A DNA stretch of 64,000 nucleotides from Plantibacter sp. PA-3-X8 (GTDB lineage: Bacteria > Actinomycetota > Actinomycetes > Actinomycetales > Microbacteriaceae). Position numbers and translations under genes: made by a program. Every line of letters starts with the position of its first letter. Positions within the stretch are counted from its first letter, which is position 1. Positions 17,711-25,870 of the stretch are shown here, piece by piece. The DNA is taken from assembly GCF_003856975.1 (NCBI RefSeq), contig NZ_CP033107.1:62001-126000 (forward strand), in the 5' to 3' direction. The notes beneath the pieces were generated by a model. That model was given only the letters and a program-made list of their open reading frames with translations, searched no databases and was not told where the DNA came from.

Positions 17711-18922
17711 GTGCCTGAATCGACTCCCACGCCCCGCCTGTCCACGAAGATCTCAGCGATCGCCGAGTCCGCCACGCTGAAGGTGGACGCGAAGGCGAAG
17801 GCGCTGCAGGCGCAAGGCCGACCCGTGATCTCCTACGCGGCGGGCGAGCCGGACTTCCCGACGCCCGGGCACATCGTCGAAGCGGCGCTCGTCGCCGCCC
17901 GCGACCCGAAGGCGCACCGGTACACCCCAGCGGCCGGCCTGCCGGACCTCCGCGCCGCCATCGCGGAGAAGACGCTCCGCGACTCCGGTCTCGAGGTCGA
18001 CCCGAGCCGCGTCATCGTCACCAACGGCGGCAAGCAGTCGGTGTACGAGGCGTTCCAGGTCCTGCTGAACCCGGGCGACGAGGTCATCGTGCCGACCCCC
18101 TTCTGGACCACCTACCCCGAGGCCATCGCGCTCGCCGACGGTGTCGCGGTCGACGTCTTCGCCGACGCCTCACAGAACTACCAGGTCACCGTCGAGCAGC
18201 TCGAGGCTGCGCGCACCCCGCGGACCAAGGTCCTCCTGTTCGTCTCCCCCTCGAACCCGACCGGGTCCGTCTACTCCCCCGAGCAGACGAAGGCGATCGG
18301 CGAGTGGGCGCTCGAGCACGGCATCTGGGTCATCACCGACGAGATCTATCAGAACCTCACCTACGACGGCGTCCGCGCGACGTCGATCGTCGAAGCGGTC
18401 CCCGAGCTCGCCGAGCAGACGCTGCTCGTCAACGGCGTGGCCAAGACATACGCGATGACGGGCTGGCGTGTCGGGTGGACCGTCGGCCCGGCGGACGCGA
18501 TCAAGGCGCTCGGCAACCTCCAGTCGCACCTCTCCGGCAACGTGAACAACATCGCGCAGCGCGCGGCGATCGCGGCCCTCACCGGTCCGCAGGATGCCGC
18601 TGAGGCGATGCGTGAGGCGTTCGACCGCCGCCGCAAGCTCATCGTCGGTGAGCTCAACAAGATCGACGGCTTCGAGACGCCGACCCCGCAGGGCGCCTTC
18701 TACGTCTACCCCGACGTCACGGCGCTGCTCGGCCGGACGTTCGGCGGGGTGACGCCCAAGACGTCGCTCGAACTCGCCGACCTCATGCTCGACCAGGCCG
18801 AGGTCGCGGCAGTGCCCGGCGAGGCGTTCGGGCCGTCCGGCTACCTGCGCTTCAGCTACGCGCTCGGCGACGACCAGCTCCTCGAGGGCGTCCAGCGCCT
18901 CCAGCGCCTGTTCACATCCTGA
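17711..18922 (+). CDS. Pyridoxal-phosphate aminotransferase, aspartate aminotransferase type
   Basis: A 403-residue fold-type I aminotransferase of the class I gamma (AspC/AlaT-like) group. The PLP lysine lies in [17 protein letters not shown]; the SPSNPTG and [13 protein letters not shown] motifs and the C-terminal arginine in YLRFSYAL are present. It most likely moves amino groups between aspartate and 2-oxoglutarate, but the substrate is not certain. The start is the GTG at 17711. A TACGCT box (17698-17703) ends seven bases upstream, so the mRNA is probably leaderless. It converges on murB across a shared terminator. Confidence 0.92.
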   Translation: MPESTPTPRLSTKISAIAESATLKVDAKAKALQAQGRPVISYAAGEPDFPTPGHIVEAALVAARDPKAHRYTPAAGLPDLRAAIAEKTLRDSGLEVDPSRVIVTNGGKQSVYEAFQVLLNPGDEVIVPTPFWTTYPEAIALADGVAVDVFADASQNYQVTVEQLEAARTPRTKVLLFVSPSNPTGSVYSPEQTKAIGEWALEHGIWVITDEIYQNLTYDGVRATSIVEAVPELAEQTLLVNGVAKTYAMTGWRVGWTVGPADAIKALGNLQSHLSGNVNNIAQRAAIAALTGPQDAAEAMREAFDRRRKLIVGELNKIDGFETPTPQGAFYVYPDVTALLGRTFGGVTPKTSLELADLMLDQAEVAAVPGEAFGPSGYLRFSYALGDDQLLEGVQRLQRLFTS

Positions 18923-18924
18923 CC

Positions 18925-18962
18925 CGAGGTCCGCTCGCTCGTCCCCGGGCGAGCGGACCTCG
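18925..18962. terminator. Bidirectional terminator between aminotransferase gene and murB
   Basis: Perfect 13-bp arms (18925-18937 and 18950-18962) with a 12-base loop lie in the 48-bp gap between the two convergent stops. Confidence 0.8.
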
Positions 18963-18970
18963 CATCAGCG

Positions 18971-20107
18971 TCAGATCGTGACGCCGACCACGACGGGCTC
19001 GGGCTGCAGGAGGACGCCGAATTCGGCGTGGACGCGCGCCTGCACGAATCGCGCGAGCTCGGCGATCTCGGTGGCGGTCGCCCCGCCACGGTTCGTCAGG
19101 GCGAGCGTGTGCTTCGTGGAGACCGCAGCGTGCGATCCGGGGAGTGCGAACCCGCGACGGACGCCGGCCCGCTCGATCAGCCAGGCGGCCGAGAGCTTCG
19201 CGAGGCGCTCGGTCGGGGCCGGACGGGGCGGGTTGACGACCTCGCCGAGCGGGAAGACGTACTCGGTGTCGTCGTCGGCCGGCGGGTCGACGGGCCACCA
19301 GGGAGCATCGCCGGGGAGCGAGCGGGCGACGTGCTCCGACACGATCGGGTTCGTGAAGAACGACCCGGCGCTGGCGGTGTCGGGGTCGTCGGGATCGAGC
19401 ACCATACCCTTCGACGTCCGGAGCGCGAGCACGGTCGTGCGCACCTGGGCCAGGCGGACCTGCTCGCCGACCTCCACGCCGAGCGCGAAGGCGAGCTGCT
19501 GGTAGGCGATCGGTGCGGCCAGGCCGTCGGCGCCGACGTCGTCGAGGTCGATGATGATCGCCACGACCACGCCGGAGCGCTCGGGCTCTCCGCCACCGTG
19601 GCGCTTCAAGACCGACGTCCGGTACCCGAGACCGAGCTCCGCGGCGGGAACGCGCTCGACGGTCTGCGACTCCTCGTCGAGCAGGTCGACGGCGACGAGC
19701 GACGACACGATCTCCTGCCCGTAGGCGCCGATGTTCTGGACGGGGGCCGCCCCGCAGGATCCCGGGATGCCGGAGAGCGCCTCGATGCCCGCGAAGCCGT
19801 GCTCCACGGTGAAGGCGACGAGCGCGTTCCAGTCCTCACCGGCCTGCACCCGCAGGCGGACACGGCCCGACGGCGCGTCGAGGCGTTCGATGCCGCGGTT
19901 GGCCGCCCGGATGACGGTCGCGTCGACGGGCTCGTCGCCGATCAGCAGGTTCGACCCGCCGCCGAGCAACAGCCACGGCTGGTCGGTGTTCCAGACGTCG
20001 AGCACGGCCTCGATCAGCGCTGCCTCGCTCGTGCACTCCGCGAAGGCTGCGGCGGGCCCGCCCACCCCGAGGGTGGTGAGCTCGCTCAGACGGATGGCGT
20101 CGTTCAT
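18971..20107 (-). CDS. murB: UDP-N-acetylmuramate dehydrogenase
   Basis: A 378-residue FAD enzyme that reduces UDP-GlcNAc-enolpyruvate to UDP-MurNAc in peptidoglycan synthesis. The FAD-binding LLGGGSNLLI and ALSGIPGSCGAAPVQNIGAYGQE segments are intact, with the C-terminal GSFFTNPIV and AAWLIERAGVRRG typical of type I MurB. The start is the ATG at 20105-20107 with GGAGG four bases upstream. It follows the two MaoC genes in the same direction (11-bp gap) and is probably co-transcribed. Confidence 0.96.
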   Translation of the reverse strand: MNDAIRLSELTTLGVGGPAAAFAECTSEAALIEAVLDVWNTDQPWLLLGGGSNLLIGDEPVDATVIRAANRGIERLDAPSGRVRLRVQAGEDWNALVAFTVEHGFAGIEALSGIPGSCGAAPVQNIGAYGQEIVSSLVAVDLLDEESQTVERVPAAELGLGYRTSVLKRHGGGEPERSGVVVAIIIDLDDVGADGLAAPIAYQQLAFALGVEVGEQVRLAQVRTTVLALRTSKGMVLDPDDPDTASAGSFFTNPIVSEHVARSLPGDAPWWPVDPPADDDTEYVFPLGEVVNPPRPAPTERLAKLSAAWLIERAGVRRGFALPGSHAAVSTKHTLALTNRGGATATEIAELARFVQARVHAEFGVLLQPEPVVVGVTI

Positions 20108-20118
20108 GGTCCTCCGGG

Positions 20119-20550
20119 TCAGGCGAAGCTGACGACGAGCTGCGCCTTGCCGAGCACCGTCTGCTCGGCGTAGGTGACGGTGAGGTCGACGCGCGCGGTG
20201 CGGGCTTCCTCGTCGACCTTGCCGACCTTGGCGACGATCTGGAGGTCGGCGCCGGTCTCGGGGTCGACGACGACCGGTCGGGTGAACCGCACCTGATACT
20301 CGAGCACCCGACCGGGGTCGCCGATCCAGTCGACCACCGGCTGTGCGGCGATCCCCATCGTCAGCATGCCGTGGGCGAGCACGCCCGGCAGCCCGACGGA
20401 GGCCGTGACGTCGTCGCGGTAGTGGATGGGGTTGAAGTCTCCGGAGGCGCCGGCGTACCGCACGAGGGCGTCGCGCGTCAGGTGGACGGTCCGCTCCGCG
20501 ACGACGTCGCCGACAGCCGGCATGGTCGGGGTCTGCTGCACGTCGCTCAT
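20119..20550 (-). CDS. MaoC/hot-dog dehydratase, HadB-like
   Basis: A 143-residue single hot-dog domain with the hydratase 2 motif YAGASGDFNPIHYRDDVTASVGLPGVLAHGMLTMG (catalytic Asp and His). In mycobacteria such proteins pair with a HadA/HadC partner as (3R)-hydroxyacyl-ACP dehydratase of FAS-II. The role in an organism without mycolic acids is less clear; fatty-acid elongation is the best guess. The start is the ATG at 20548-20550 with GGAG seven bases upstream. It overlaps the preceding MaoC gene by four bases. Confidence 0.88.
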   Translation of the reverse strand: MSDVQQTPTMPAVGDVVAERTVHLTRDALVRYAGASGDFNPIHYRDDVTASVGLPGVLAHGMLTMGIAAQPVVDWIGDPGRVLEYQVRFTRPVVVDPETGADLQIVAKVGKVDEEARTARVDLTVTYAEQTVLGKAQLVVSFA

Positions 20551-20996
20551 CCTTCGTCTCCTCGCACCACGAGCGTCGAGGTCGCGGTGACCACGGGCTC
20601 GCCGGCGGCATCGGTCATGACCGAGTCGCACGTCACCATCGAGTGGCCACCCAGGGACTTCACCGCGGTGACGGTCAGCTGCGCGGTGAGCTCGTCGCCG
20701 GCGACGATCGGACGGTGGTGCACGAAACGCTGGTCGCCGTGGACCACCCGGCTGAAGTCGATACCCGCGTCGGGTGCGGCGAGCAGTTGCTGGAGCGTGT
20801 GCTCCTGGACGACGACGGCGAAAGTGGGCGGCGCCACGACGTCGGCGTATCCTGCGGCGCGGGCCGCCTCCGGGTCGAGGTTGATCGGGTTCGTCGCGAA
20901 GACGGCCCGCGAGAACTCGCGGATCTTCTCGCGTCCGACCAGGTACGGGGCGACGGGCGGGAAGACCCGACCGGCGAGCTCTGGGTTCACTGACAC
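20547..20996 (-). CDS. MaoC N-terminal-domain dehydratase, HadA-like
   Basis: A 149-residue hot-dog protein of the FAS1-like/HadA group, normally the partner of the next gene's product in a heterodimeric (3R)-hydroxyacyl-thioester dehydratase. It contains REFSRAVFATNPINLD and VVAPPTFAVVVQEH but lacks the catalytic DFNPIH motif, as expected of the non-catalytic subunit. The GTG at 20994-20996 is chosen because a TAGGCT box (21004-21009) ends seven bases upstream; the GTG at 20990 has a better placed GGAGG and is the alternative. First gene of the MaoC-MaoC-murB set. Confidence 0.85.
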   Translation of the reverse strand: MSVNPELAGRVFPPVAPYLVGREKIREFSRAVFATNPINLDPEAARAAGYADVVAPPTFAVVVQEHTLQQLLAAPDAGIDFSRVVHGDQRFVHHRPIVAGDELTAQLTVTAVKSLGGHSMVTCDSVMTDAAGEPVVTATSTLVVRGDEG

Positions 20997-21059
20997 GCCC
21001 TCCAGCCTACCCGCTGCCCTGGCTCGCCGACCGGGCACGGACGGACCGGCAGCGGGCTG

Positions 21060-21857
21060 TCAGGAGCGCTTGATCGCCTGGAACACCATCCGGATCGCGA
21101 TGGCCACGAGGAAGGCAGCGAAGAGCAGGTTGCCGACGAACGGGGGCACCACCGAGGCGACGATGGCGCCGAGTGCGGTCGTCGTGCAGGCGGCGACACC
21201 GATGATCGCTGCGGCCGTCAGGTCGACGTTGCCTCGCCGGACGTTGCCGATGGTGCCGGAGATCGCGGTCGGCGCCATCATGAGCAGCGAGGTGCCCTTC
21301 GCGATGAGGTCGCTCGCGCCGAACAGCAGGATGAGCATCGGCACGACGACGACCCCACCGCCGATGCCGAGCAGTCCCGACAGGACGCCGGTCAGGAAGC
21401 CGAGCACGATGAGGCCGATGATCGATCCGACGTGCAGATCGATCTCGGCTGTGCGGGACGGGACGATCAGGAACAGCGAGACCACCACGACGAGCAGGAA
21501 GCCGATGAAGCCCCACTGGAGCGCCTTCTTGGGGAGCTTGGAGAGGAGGTAGCTGCCGAGTTGTGCCCCGCCGATCGCACCGATCGCCAGGAGGATCGCC
21601 GCCACCCAGTCGACGGTCCCGTTCACCGCGTAGGAGAGGACGCCGACGAGCGAGGTCGGGACGATCGCCGCGAGTGAGGTCCCCGCGGCGAGCCGCTGGC
21701 CGAAGCCGAGCAGGAAGACGACGGCGGGGACGATGAGGATACCGCCGCCGACGCCGAACAAGCCGGAGAGGAATCCGGCGGTCAGTCCGATGCCGATCAG
21801 CCAGGCGATGCCCGACGGGGAGCGGACCGGACGGCCGGTCGAGTCGCTCCCGCTCAC
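21060..21857 (-). CDS. TauE/SafE family sulfite/organosulfonate exporter-like protein
   Basis: A 265-residue membrane protein with seven to eight helices and two inverted halves, each carrying the family glycine motif (SGLFGVGGGILIVP and SGLLGIGGGVVVVPM). The family exports sulfite, taurine derivatives or related anions; the substrate is unknown. The GTG start at 21855-21857 overlaps the stop of the histidine phosphatase by four bases (GTGA), so the pair is translationally coupled. Confidence 0.9.
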   Translation of the reverse strand: MSGSDSTGRPVRSPSGIAWLIGIGLTAGFLSGLFGVGGGILIVPAVVFLLGFGQRLAAGTSLAAIVPTSLVGVLSYAVNGTVDWVAAILLAIGAIGGAQLGSYLLSKLPKKALQWGFIGFLLVVVVSLFLIVPSRTAEIDLHVGSIIGLIVLGFLTGVLSGLLGIGGGVVVVPMLILLFGASDLIAKGTSLLMMAPTAISGTIGNVRRGNVDLTAAAIIGVAACTTTALGAIVASVVPPFVGNLLFAAFLVAIAIRMVFQAIKRS

Positions 21858-22444
21858 TGCGCGCTGGAGCCGGACAGCGCCGTCTCCAGCGAGGGCGTCG
21901 TGCGAGCGGTACCGGCGTCCAGGAGTGACCAACCGGTGTCGGTCGCCTCGATGACCGACACGGAGCAGTTCTCCAGCGGAGGGACCGTCGTACCCGAGAG
22001 GTGGCTGAGCGTGAGACGGATGAGCGTTCCGTGGCTGACCACGAGCACGTTCTGGCCGGGGAAGTCACGGGCGATGGCGTCGATGCCGCGGACGCCGCGT
22101 TCGATCACCGACTCCTCGGACTCGAGGTTCGGGTACTGGTGGTCGGGCCAGTTCTCGAGGACCATCTGCGCCGTCGCGCCCTCGGCGTCGCCGTAGTGCC
22201 GCTCGATGACGTCGGGATAAGACGGGCCGAGCTCCAGTCCGAGCGCGTCGGCGATGATCTGCGCGGTCTCGCGTGCGCGCCCCAGTGGGGAGCTGACGAC
22301 GACGTCCCAGGTGCCGGTGAGCCGAGGGGCGACCGTGGCCGCCTGCTCCCGCCCGGTGTCGTTCAGGGGGATGTCCGTCGTGCCCTGCAGCCGTCGTTCG
22401 AAGTTCCAGGCGGTCTGTCCGTGACGGATGAGGGCGATGGTCAT
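21854..22444 (-). CDS. Histidine phosphatase family protein (phosphoglycerate mutase-like)
   Basis: A 196-residue branch-1 histidine phosphatase. The phosphorylated histidine lies in ALIRHGQTAWN, with SSPLGRARETA and the second catalytic VVSHGTLIRL downstream. Members dephosphorylate small metabolites or proteins; the substrate is not predictable. The ATG at 22442-22444 has no Shine-Dalgarno sequence but a TAGGCT box (22451-22456) six bases upstream, a leaderless pattern. Confidence 0.92.
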   Translation of the reverse strand: MTIALIRHGQTAWNFERRLQGTTDIPLNDTGREQAATVAPRLTGTWDVVVSSPLGRARETAQIIADALGLELGPSYPDVIERHYGDAEGATAQMVLENWPDHQYPNLESEESVIERGVRGIDAIARDFPGQNVLVVSHGTLIRLTLSHLSGTTVPPLENCSVSVIEATDTGWSLLDAGTARTTPSLETALSGSSAQ

Positions 22445-22502
22445 GTCTCAAGCCTAACCGGCGTCGGACCGAGGTCTTCCGGCCTTCACCGCGACACGGG
22501 GC

Positions 22503-22808
22503 TCACTGCTCGTCGACGGCGTCCTTCGCCCATCGGATCCGGATGGGTCCACGGACCGTCGCGCGGTCGACCGCCTCGTCGCCCTGCGTGATCCGCACCC
22601 GGCCCTCGTCGACCAAGCGCCAGGCGACCCGGCGGGTGTCGTCCATCAGCGCTCGCCAGTCGTCGCCGCCGACGGCTCGTGCCACGTCCGACGGACAGAT
22701 GGACGAGGTGGCGGCGCGCTTGCCCAGCAGGTCGAGGATGGTCCGCTCGAGGACATCGTCGTCGACGACCCCAGCCCGCTTCGGCTGCGACTCCGCTCCG
22801 TCAGTCAT
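22503..22808 (-). CDS. DUF3253 domain protein
   Basis: A 101-residue protein of a small winged-helix-like family of unknown function. TSSICPSDVARAVGGDDWRALMDDTRRVAWRLVDEGRVRIT is the family core, suggesting a DNA-binding fold. The ATG overlaps the end of the ImmA-like gene by eight bases, yet a CATACT box (22816-22821) seven bases upstream could also give a separate leaderless transcript. Confidence 0.8.
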   Translation of the reverse strand: MTDGAESQPKRAGVVDDDVLERTILDLLGKRAATSSICPSDVARAVGGDDWRALMDDTRRVAWRLVDEGRVRITQGDEAVDRATVRGPIRIRWAKDAVDEQ

Positions 22809-23295
22809 GCGTCCCAGTATGCGCGCGCCCCGGAGCGGCTTCAGCCTGCTGGGCCGGATCCGCGTGCTGCGCGAGATCCAGGTGCTGGGCGACGAACGCG
22901 CGCGCCAGGCGCGTCGTCACGCCGAGTTCCGCGACGAGGTGCTCGAGATCCGGTGCCCACCGCGCGATCGCCCGGAACTCGTCGAGGTCGATGAGGTTGG
23001 ATGCGGCGAACCGGTCGGCCTGGGCCTCGTGCTTCGGCCGGTCGTCCTCGTGGCCGAGCACGCAGTGCGCGATGCCGTGCGCGAGGGCGTTCCGGCGGTG
23101 GACGGACCGGAGCGACTCCTGGATGACGATCGTCTGGGCGTCCGGCAGCCAGCGCTCATGCGAGACCCGGAGCGGCCGGAAGATCACCGCGAGCCCGAGC
23201 TCCTCCGCGTGGGCATACGGGTCGTAGGCCCGCCCGCGCTCACGGGGCTTCCGGCTCCGGTTGCTCAAGTTCTGGATCGGTGATTGCCGCCCCAC
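22801..23295 (-). CDS. ImmA/IrrE family metallopeptidase-like protein with altered active site
   Basis: A protein of about 164 residues. The core ALAHGIAHCVLGHEDDR followed by EAQADRFAAS matches the ImmA/IrrE (COG2856) zinc-protease fold. The catalytic glutamate of HExxH is replaced by glycine (HGIAH), so protease activity is doubtful. In phages and ICEBs1, ImmA cleaves the partner repressor to trigger induction. The GTG start at 23293-23295 has a strong GGAGGGGGA five bases upstream and lies 56 bp inside the upstream XRE gene, so the two are translationally coupled. Later starts would lose family sequence. Confidence 0.8.
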   Translation of the reverse strand: MGRQSPIQNLSNRSRKPRERGRAYDPYAHAEELGLAVIFRPLRVSHERWLPDAQTIVIQESLRSVHRRNALAHGIAHCVLGHEDDRPKHEAQADRFAASNLIDLDEFRAIARWAPDLEHLVAELGVTTRLARAFVAQHLDLAQHADPAQQAEAAPGRAHTGTHD

Positions 23296-23683
23296 GTTCC
23301 CCCTCCAACTGCTCCGTCGTCCACGACGCAGCCTCGCGCTGGCGTCGCTTGCGATCCAGCTCGTCATTCGTAGCAGCGGTGTCCGACACCGGAGCCATAC
23401 GCTCGTCGGCGCTCGCCTGCAGTTCGGCCTCGATCCGACTCATCCCCCCGACGGCTTGCAGGGCGTCGGCAAGGAGTCGCACCGGATCGGCGCCGGTCAC
23501 CGCGCAGAGCGTCACGAAGGTCGGGCCGCTGATCTCGCTGCGACCGGCGAGCACGCGTTGCAACGTCGTCGGACTCATCCCCGTCGCCTCAGCCAGGGTG
23601 CGCTGATTCATCCGTCGCCGCTTGTAGGCGGCGACGAGTTCGTCCGCCAACGCCTGATTGACCATCGCCTCTGCTGCGTTCAC
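23240..23683 (-). CDS. XRE family phage-type repressor
   Basis: A 147-residue regulator. A helix-turn-helix at about residues 20-60 (MNQRTLAEATGMSPTTLQRVLAGRSEISG) is followed by a polar, acidic tail. It is divergent from the holin-endolysin genes, and two direct repeats lie over the shared promoter region. Together with the ImmA-like protein it resembles a temperate-phage immunity module. The GTG start at 23681-23683 is backed by TACGAT (23690-23695) six bases upstream; ATG at 23665 is the alternative. Confidence 0.85.
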   Translation of the reverse strand: MNAAEAMVNQALADELVAAYKRRRMNQRTLAEATGMSPTTLQRVLAGRSEISGPTFVTLCAVTGADPVRLLADALQAVGGMSRIEAELQASADERMAPVSDTAATNDELDRKRRQREAASWTTEQLEGERGAAITDPELEQPEPEAP

Positions 23684-23697
23684 GTTCCGATCGTAGC

Positions 23698-23747
23698 CAG
23701 AAACCCTGTCGGGAACGGCAGAAAACCTGCCTCCTGCGCTCTATAGT
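23698..23747. promoter_or_regulatory. Candidate operators and promoters between XRE repressor and lysis genes
   Basis: CAGAAACCCTG (23698-23708) and CAGAAAACCTG (23719-23729) are direct repeats 21 bp apart, two helical turns. The first lies just upstream of the leftward -10 box TACGAT (23690-23695). The second covers the -35 position of a rightward promoter whose -10 is TATAGT (23742-23747). A single repressor bound here could silence both directions. Confidence 0.55.
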
Positions 23748-23837
23748 GTCATCTCCGACCTGAATGATGCCAGATGAGACAACTTCTGGAAACCATCTAG
23801 GTCGTCCACCATCACCCACGACGCCTGAGGAGGCACC

Positions 23838-24209
23838 ATGACCGAACACCGGACATCACCGGAACCACCGACACCACCGCCCGTCCCGTTTCCAGCACAG
23901 CGGATCATCCGCACCGTGATCCAGACGACCGCGGCCGTGATCCTGAGCTCGGTGGCCTGCATCACGACCGCGAGCATCATCGCGCCACAGCTCCTGGAGG
24001 CGATCCGGGAGCTCCTCCCGGACGACGTCTACGCCTGGGCGGCTGCGGCCGTGGCCACGACGGCGGCGATCGCCGCAGCACTGGCCCGGATCATGGCGAT
24101 CCCCGGCGTGAATGGCTTCCTGACCAGGCTGAGCGCAGGATCCGCACCTCGCCACGCTCGACTCGATTCAGACGTCGAATCTGCCACTGGAGAAAGAATT
24201 TCAGGATGA
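23838..24209 (+). CDS. Holin-like small membrane protein
   Basis: A 123-residue protein with a Pro-rich N-terminus, two hydrophobic helices (about residues 28-52 and 63-92) and a basic, polar C-terminus. Size, two-helix topology and position directly upstream of signal-peptide-less endolysins suggest a phage holin, though sequence alone does not prove it. GAGGAGG precedes the ATG. The 106-bp gap to the first endolysin holds no gene and is somewhat AT-rich. Confidence 0.65.
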   Translation: MTEHRTSPEPPTPPPVPFPAQRIIRTVIQTTAAVILSSVACITTASIIAPQLLEAIRELLPDDVYAWAAAAVATTAAIAAALARIMAIPGVNGFLTRLSAGSAPRHARLDSDVESATGERISG

Positions 24210-24315
24210 ATCGGCAAGATGAACTGGACAAGTTGACGAGATGGTCGTAAAGTCTCTCTCGAACACACGTTCGAATGTCGGAGGACACTTCCTCCATCAA
24301 CAGAAAGGAGGGCTC

Positions 24316-25068
24316 ATGGTCTTGAAGTACCAGCAACCGTTCACACAGACGGATCAGGCGACAGACGGCTGGGGCTCTTGGGCGGATGGGCGTACACAGG
24401 CCCATCGAGGCGTCGACTACCAACCGGGGGCCGGCGCATCGATTCCCGCAGTGGCAACCGGGACGGTGTCGTACAACGACTGGAACTCCGCGCTCGGCAA
24501 CGTCCTCGTGATCGCCCATCCGGATGGCATGTACTCGGGATACTCGCACATGCGTGATCGATCGCCGCATGCGCCGGGGACGGGGATCACGCGGGGCCAG
24601 CACGTCGGCTACGTCGGGAACACCGGCACGGCGTCTCGGGCCGCGCATCTGCACCTCACCATCACCTACACCGCGGACGGAACCTGGAACAACGGTGACA
24701 TCAACGTCACTGTCGACCCGTACGCATTCATCAACGCTCGCCTCAACGGCGACGACCCCAACACCACCCCACCACAGAAAGAAGAAGACGACATGGCAGC
24801 AGGAACCCTCATCAAGCGACAGGACAACGCGGCGGTCTACTGGCAGGAGCACCCGCTCGCTCCGCTGTACCCGCTGAACGGTGGCCAGTTCGCCGCGTAC
24901 ACCAACCAGGGGCTGAAGCTCAACGACCTCGCGCCGGCGAGCTTCGACCCGATCATCCAGCGGGTCGGCCGGTACACGCTCGACCAGCAGGAACGACGCA
25001 TCCCCGCTGGCACGACCGACGCCAAGTACGAGGGCTGGCAGATCTACCTGCCCAACCGCCCGCTGTAA
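24316..25068 (+). CDS. M23 peptidase endolysin, copy 1
   Basis: A 250-residue putative phage endolysin. Residues 1-150 are an M23 (lysostaphin-type) peptidase domain with zinc ligands in QAHRGVDYQ (His30, Asp34) and HLHLT (111-113). There is no signal peptide, so access to the wall would need the holin. An acidic linker (PPQKEEDD) leads to a different C-terminal domain of about 90 residues that starts with Met160 and is probably wall-binding. GGAGG lies six bases before the ATG. It is paralogous to the next gene over the catalytic domain only. Confidence 0.85.
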   Translation: MVLKYQQPFTQTDQATDGWGSWADGRTQAHRGVDYQPGAGASIPAVATGTVSYNDWNSALGNVLVIAHPDGMYSGYSHMRDRSPHAPGTGITRGQHVGYVGNTGTASRAAHLHLTITYTADGTWNNGDINVTVDPYAFINARLNGDDPNTTPPQKEEDDMAAGTLIKRQDNAAVYWQEHPLAPLYPLNGGQFAAYTNQGLKLNDLAPASFDPIIQRVGRYTLDQQERRIPAGTTDAKYEGWQIYLPNRPL

Positions 25069-25105
25069 CCCTTCCGGGTTCTCGCAAGGGAATCACTCCC
25101 ACACC

Positions 25106-25146
25106 GGGCATCCTCCGAGCAGACCGTAATTGCTCGGGGGATGCCC
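25106..25146 (+). terminator. Terminator after endolysin 1
   Basis: A 16-bp stem (25106-25121 with 25131-25146, one G-T pair) encloses the 9-base loop GACCGTAAT. It shares its inner stem and loop with the terminator after endolysin 2. Confidence 0.75.
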
Positions 25147-25168
25147 CCCCTCAGTACGGAGGAGCCAC

Positions 25169-25858
25169 ATGGTTCTCAGATATCAACACCCGTTCGCCCA
25201 GATCGACCTCGCCGACGGCTGGGGATCGATGGCCGGCGGGCGGACCCAACCGCACCGCGGACTGGACTACCAACCCGGCGCCGGAGCCGCGATCCCCGCT
25301 GTCGCAGCCGGGGTCGTCTCCGCCAACCGGTGGAACGCGACCCTCGGGCAGATCGTCGTCATCGCACATCCCGACGGCATGTACTCGGGCTACTCGCATC
25401 TGGCGGCGGCCTCACCCCATCAGGTCGGTGCGGCGATCGTCCGCGGTGAACCCGTCGGCGTCGTCGGGAGCACCGGGTCCGCAGCCCGAGGACCCCATCT
25501 CCACCTCACCATCACCTTCACCGCGGACGGCACGTGGAACAACGCAGACATCGGCGTCACCACCGATCCGTATCTCTTCATCAACGCTCGCCTGAACGGC
25601 GAGGACCCGGTTCACCCTCTCAAGGAGTCAGACATGCCCAAGATCATCAGCGTGCCAGGTGGCACCATCGCGCTCGTCACCGAGACGTTCGGCACGATGT
25701 ACACGTCCGCCAGCGGCGGGCAGGGATTCTCCATCGCCGCCAACACGAAGGCCTACGGTCAGGTCAGCGGGCTGACCCAGGACCAGGTCTCGACCCTCGT
25801 CGCCGAGGCGAACGCCCGAGGCCAGCGCATCGCCGACCTCGTCGCGGCCGCGCGATAG
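25169..25858 (+). CDS. M23 peptidase endolysin, copy 2
   Basis: A 229-residue paralogue of the preceding endolysin. The M23 domain (residues 1-148) retains His29, Asp33 and HLH (110-112) and closely follows copy 1, including YSGYSH and DPYxFINARLNG. The C-terminal 74 residues are unrelated to copy 1 and begin at Met156 immediately after an in-frame AAGGAG, so they may also be made as a separate polypeptide. No signal peptide. GGAGG precedes the ATG. The two genes look like a tandem duplication with tail-domain exchange. Confidence 0.85.
   Translation: MVLRYQHPFAQIDLADGWGSMAGGRTQPHRGLDYQPGAGAAIPAVAAGVVSANRWNATLGQIVVIAHPDGMYSGYSHLAAASPHQVGAAIVRGEPVGVVGSTGSAARGPHLHLTITFTADGTWNNADIGVTTDPYLFINARLNGEDPVHPLKESDMPKIISVPGGTIALVTETFGTMYTSASGGQGFSIAANTKAYGQVSGLTQDQVSTLVAEANARGQRIADLVAAAR
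25622..25636 (+). promoter_or_regulatory. Internal ribosome binding site and start in endolysin 2
   Basis: AAGGAG (25622-25627) is followed after six bases by an in-frame ATG (25634-25636) at the domain junction. Initiation here would give a 74-residue product identical to the C-terminal domain. Internal starts that supply free wall-binding subunits are known for several Gram-positive phage lysins. Confidence 0.6.
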
Positions 25859-25870
25859 CCGCACCGGCAC

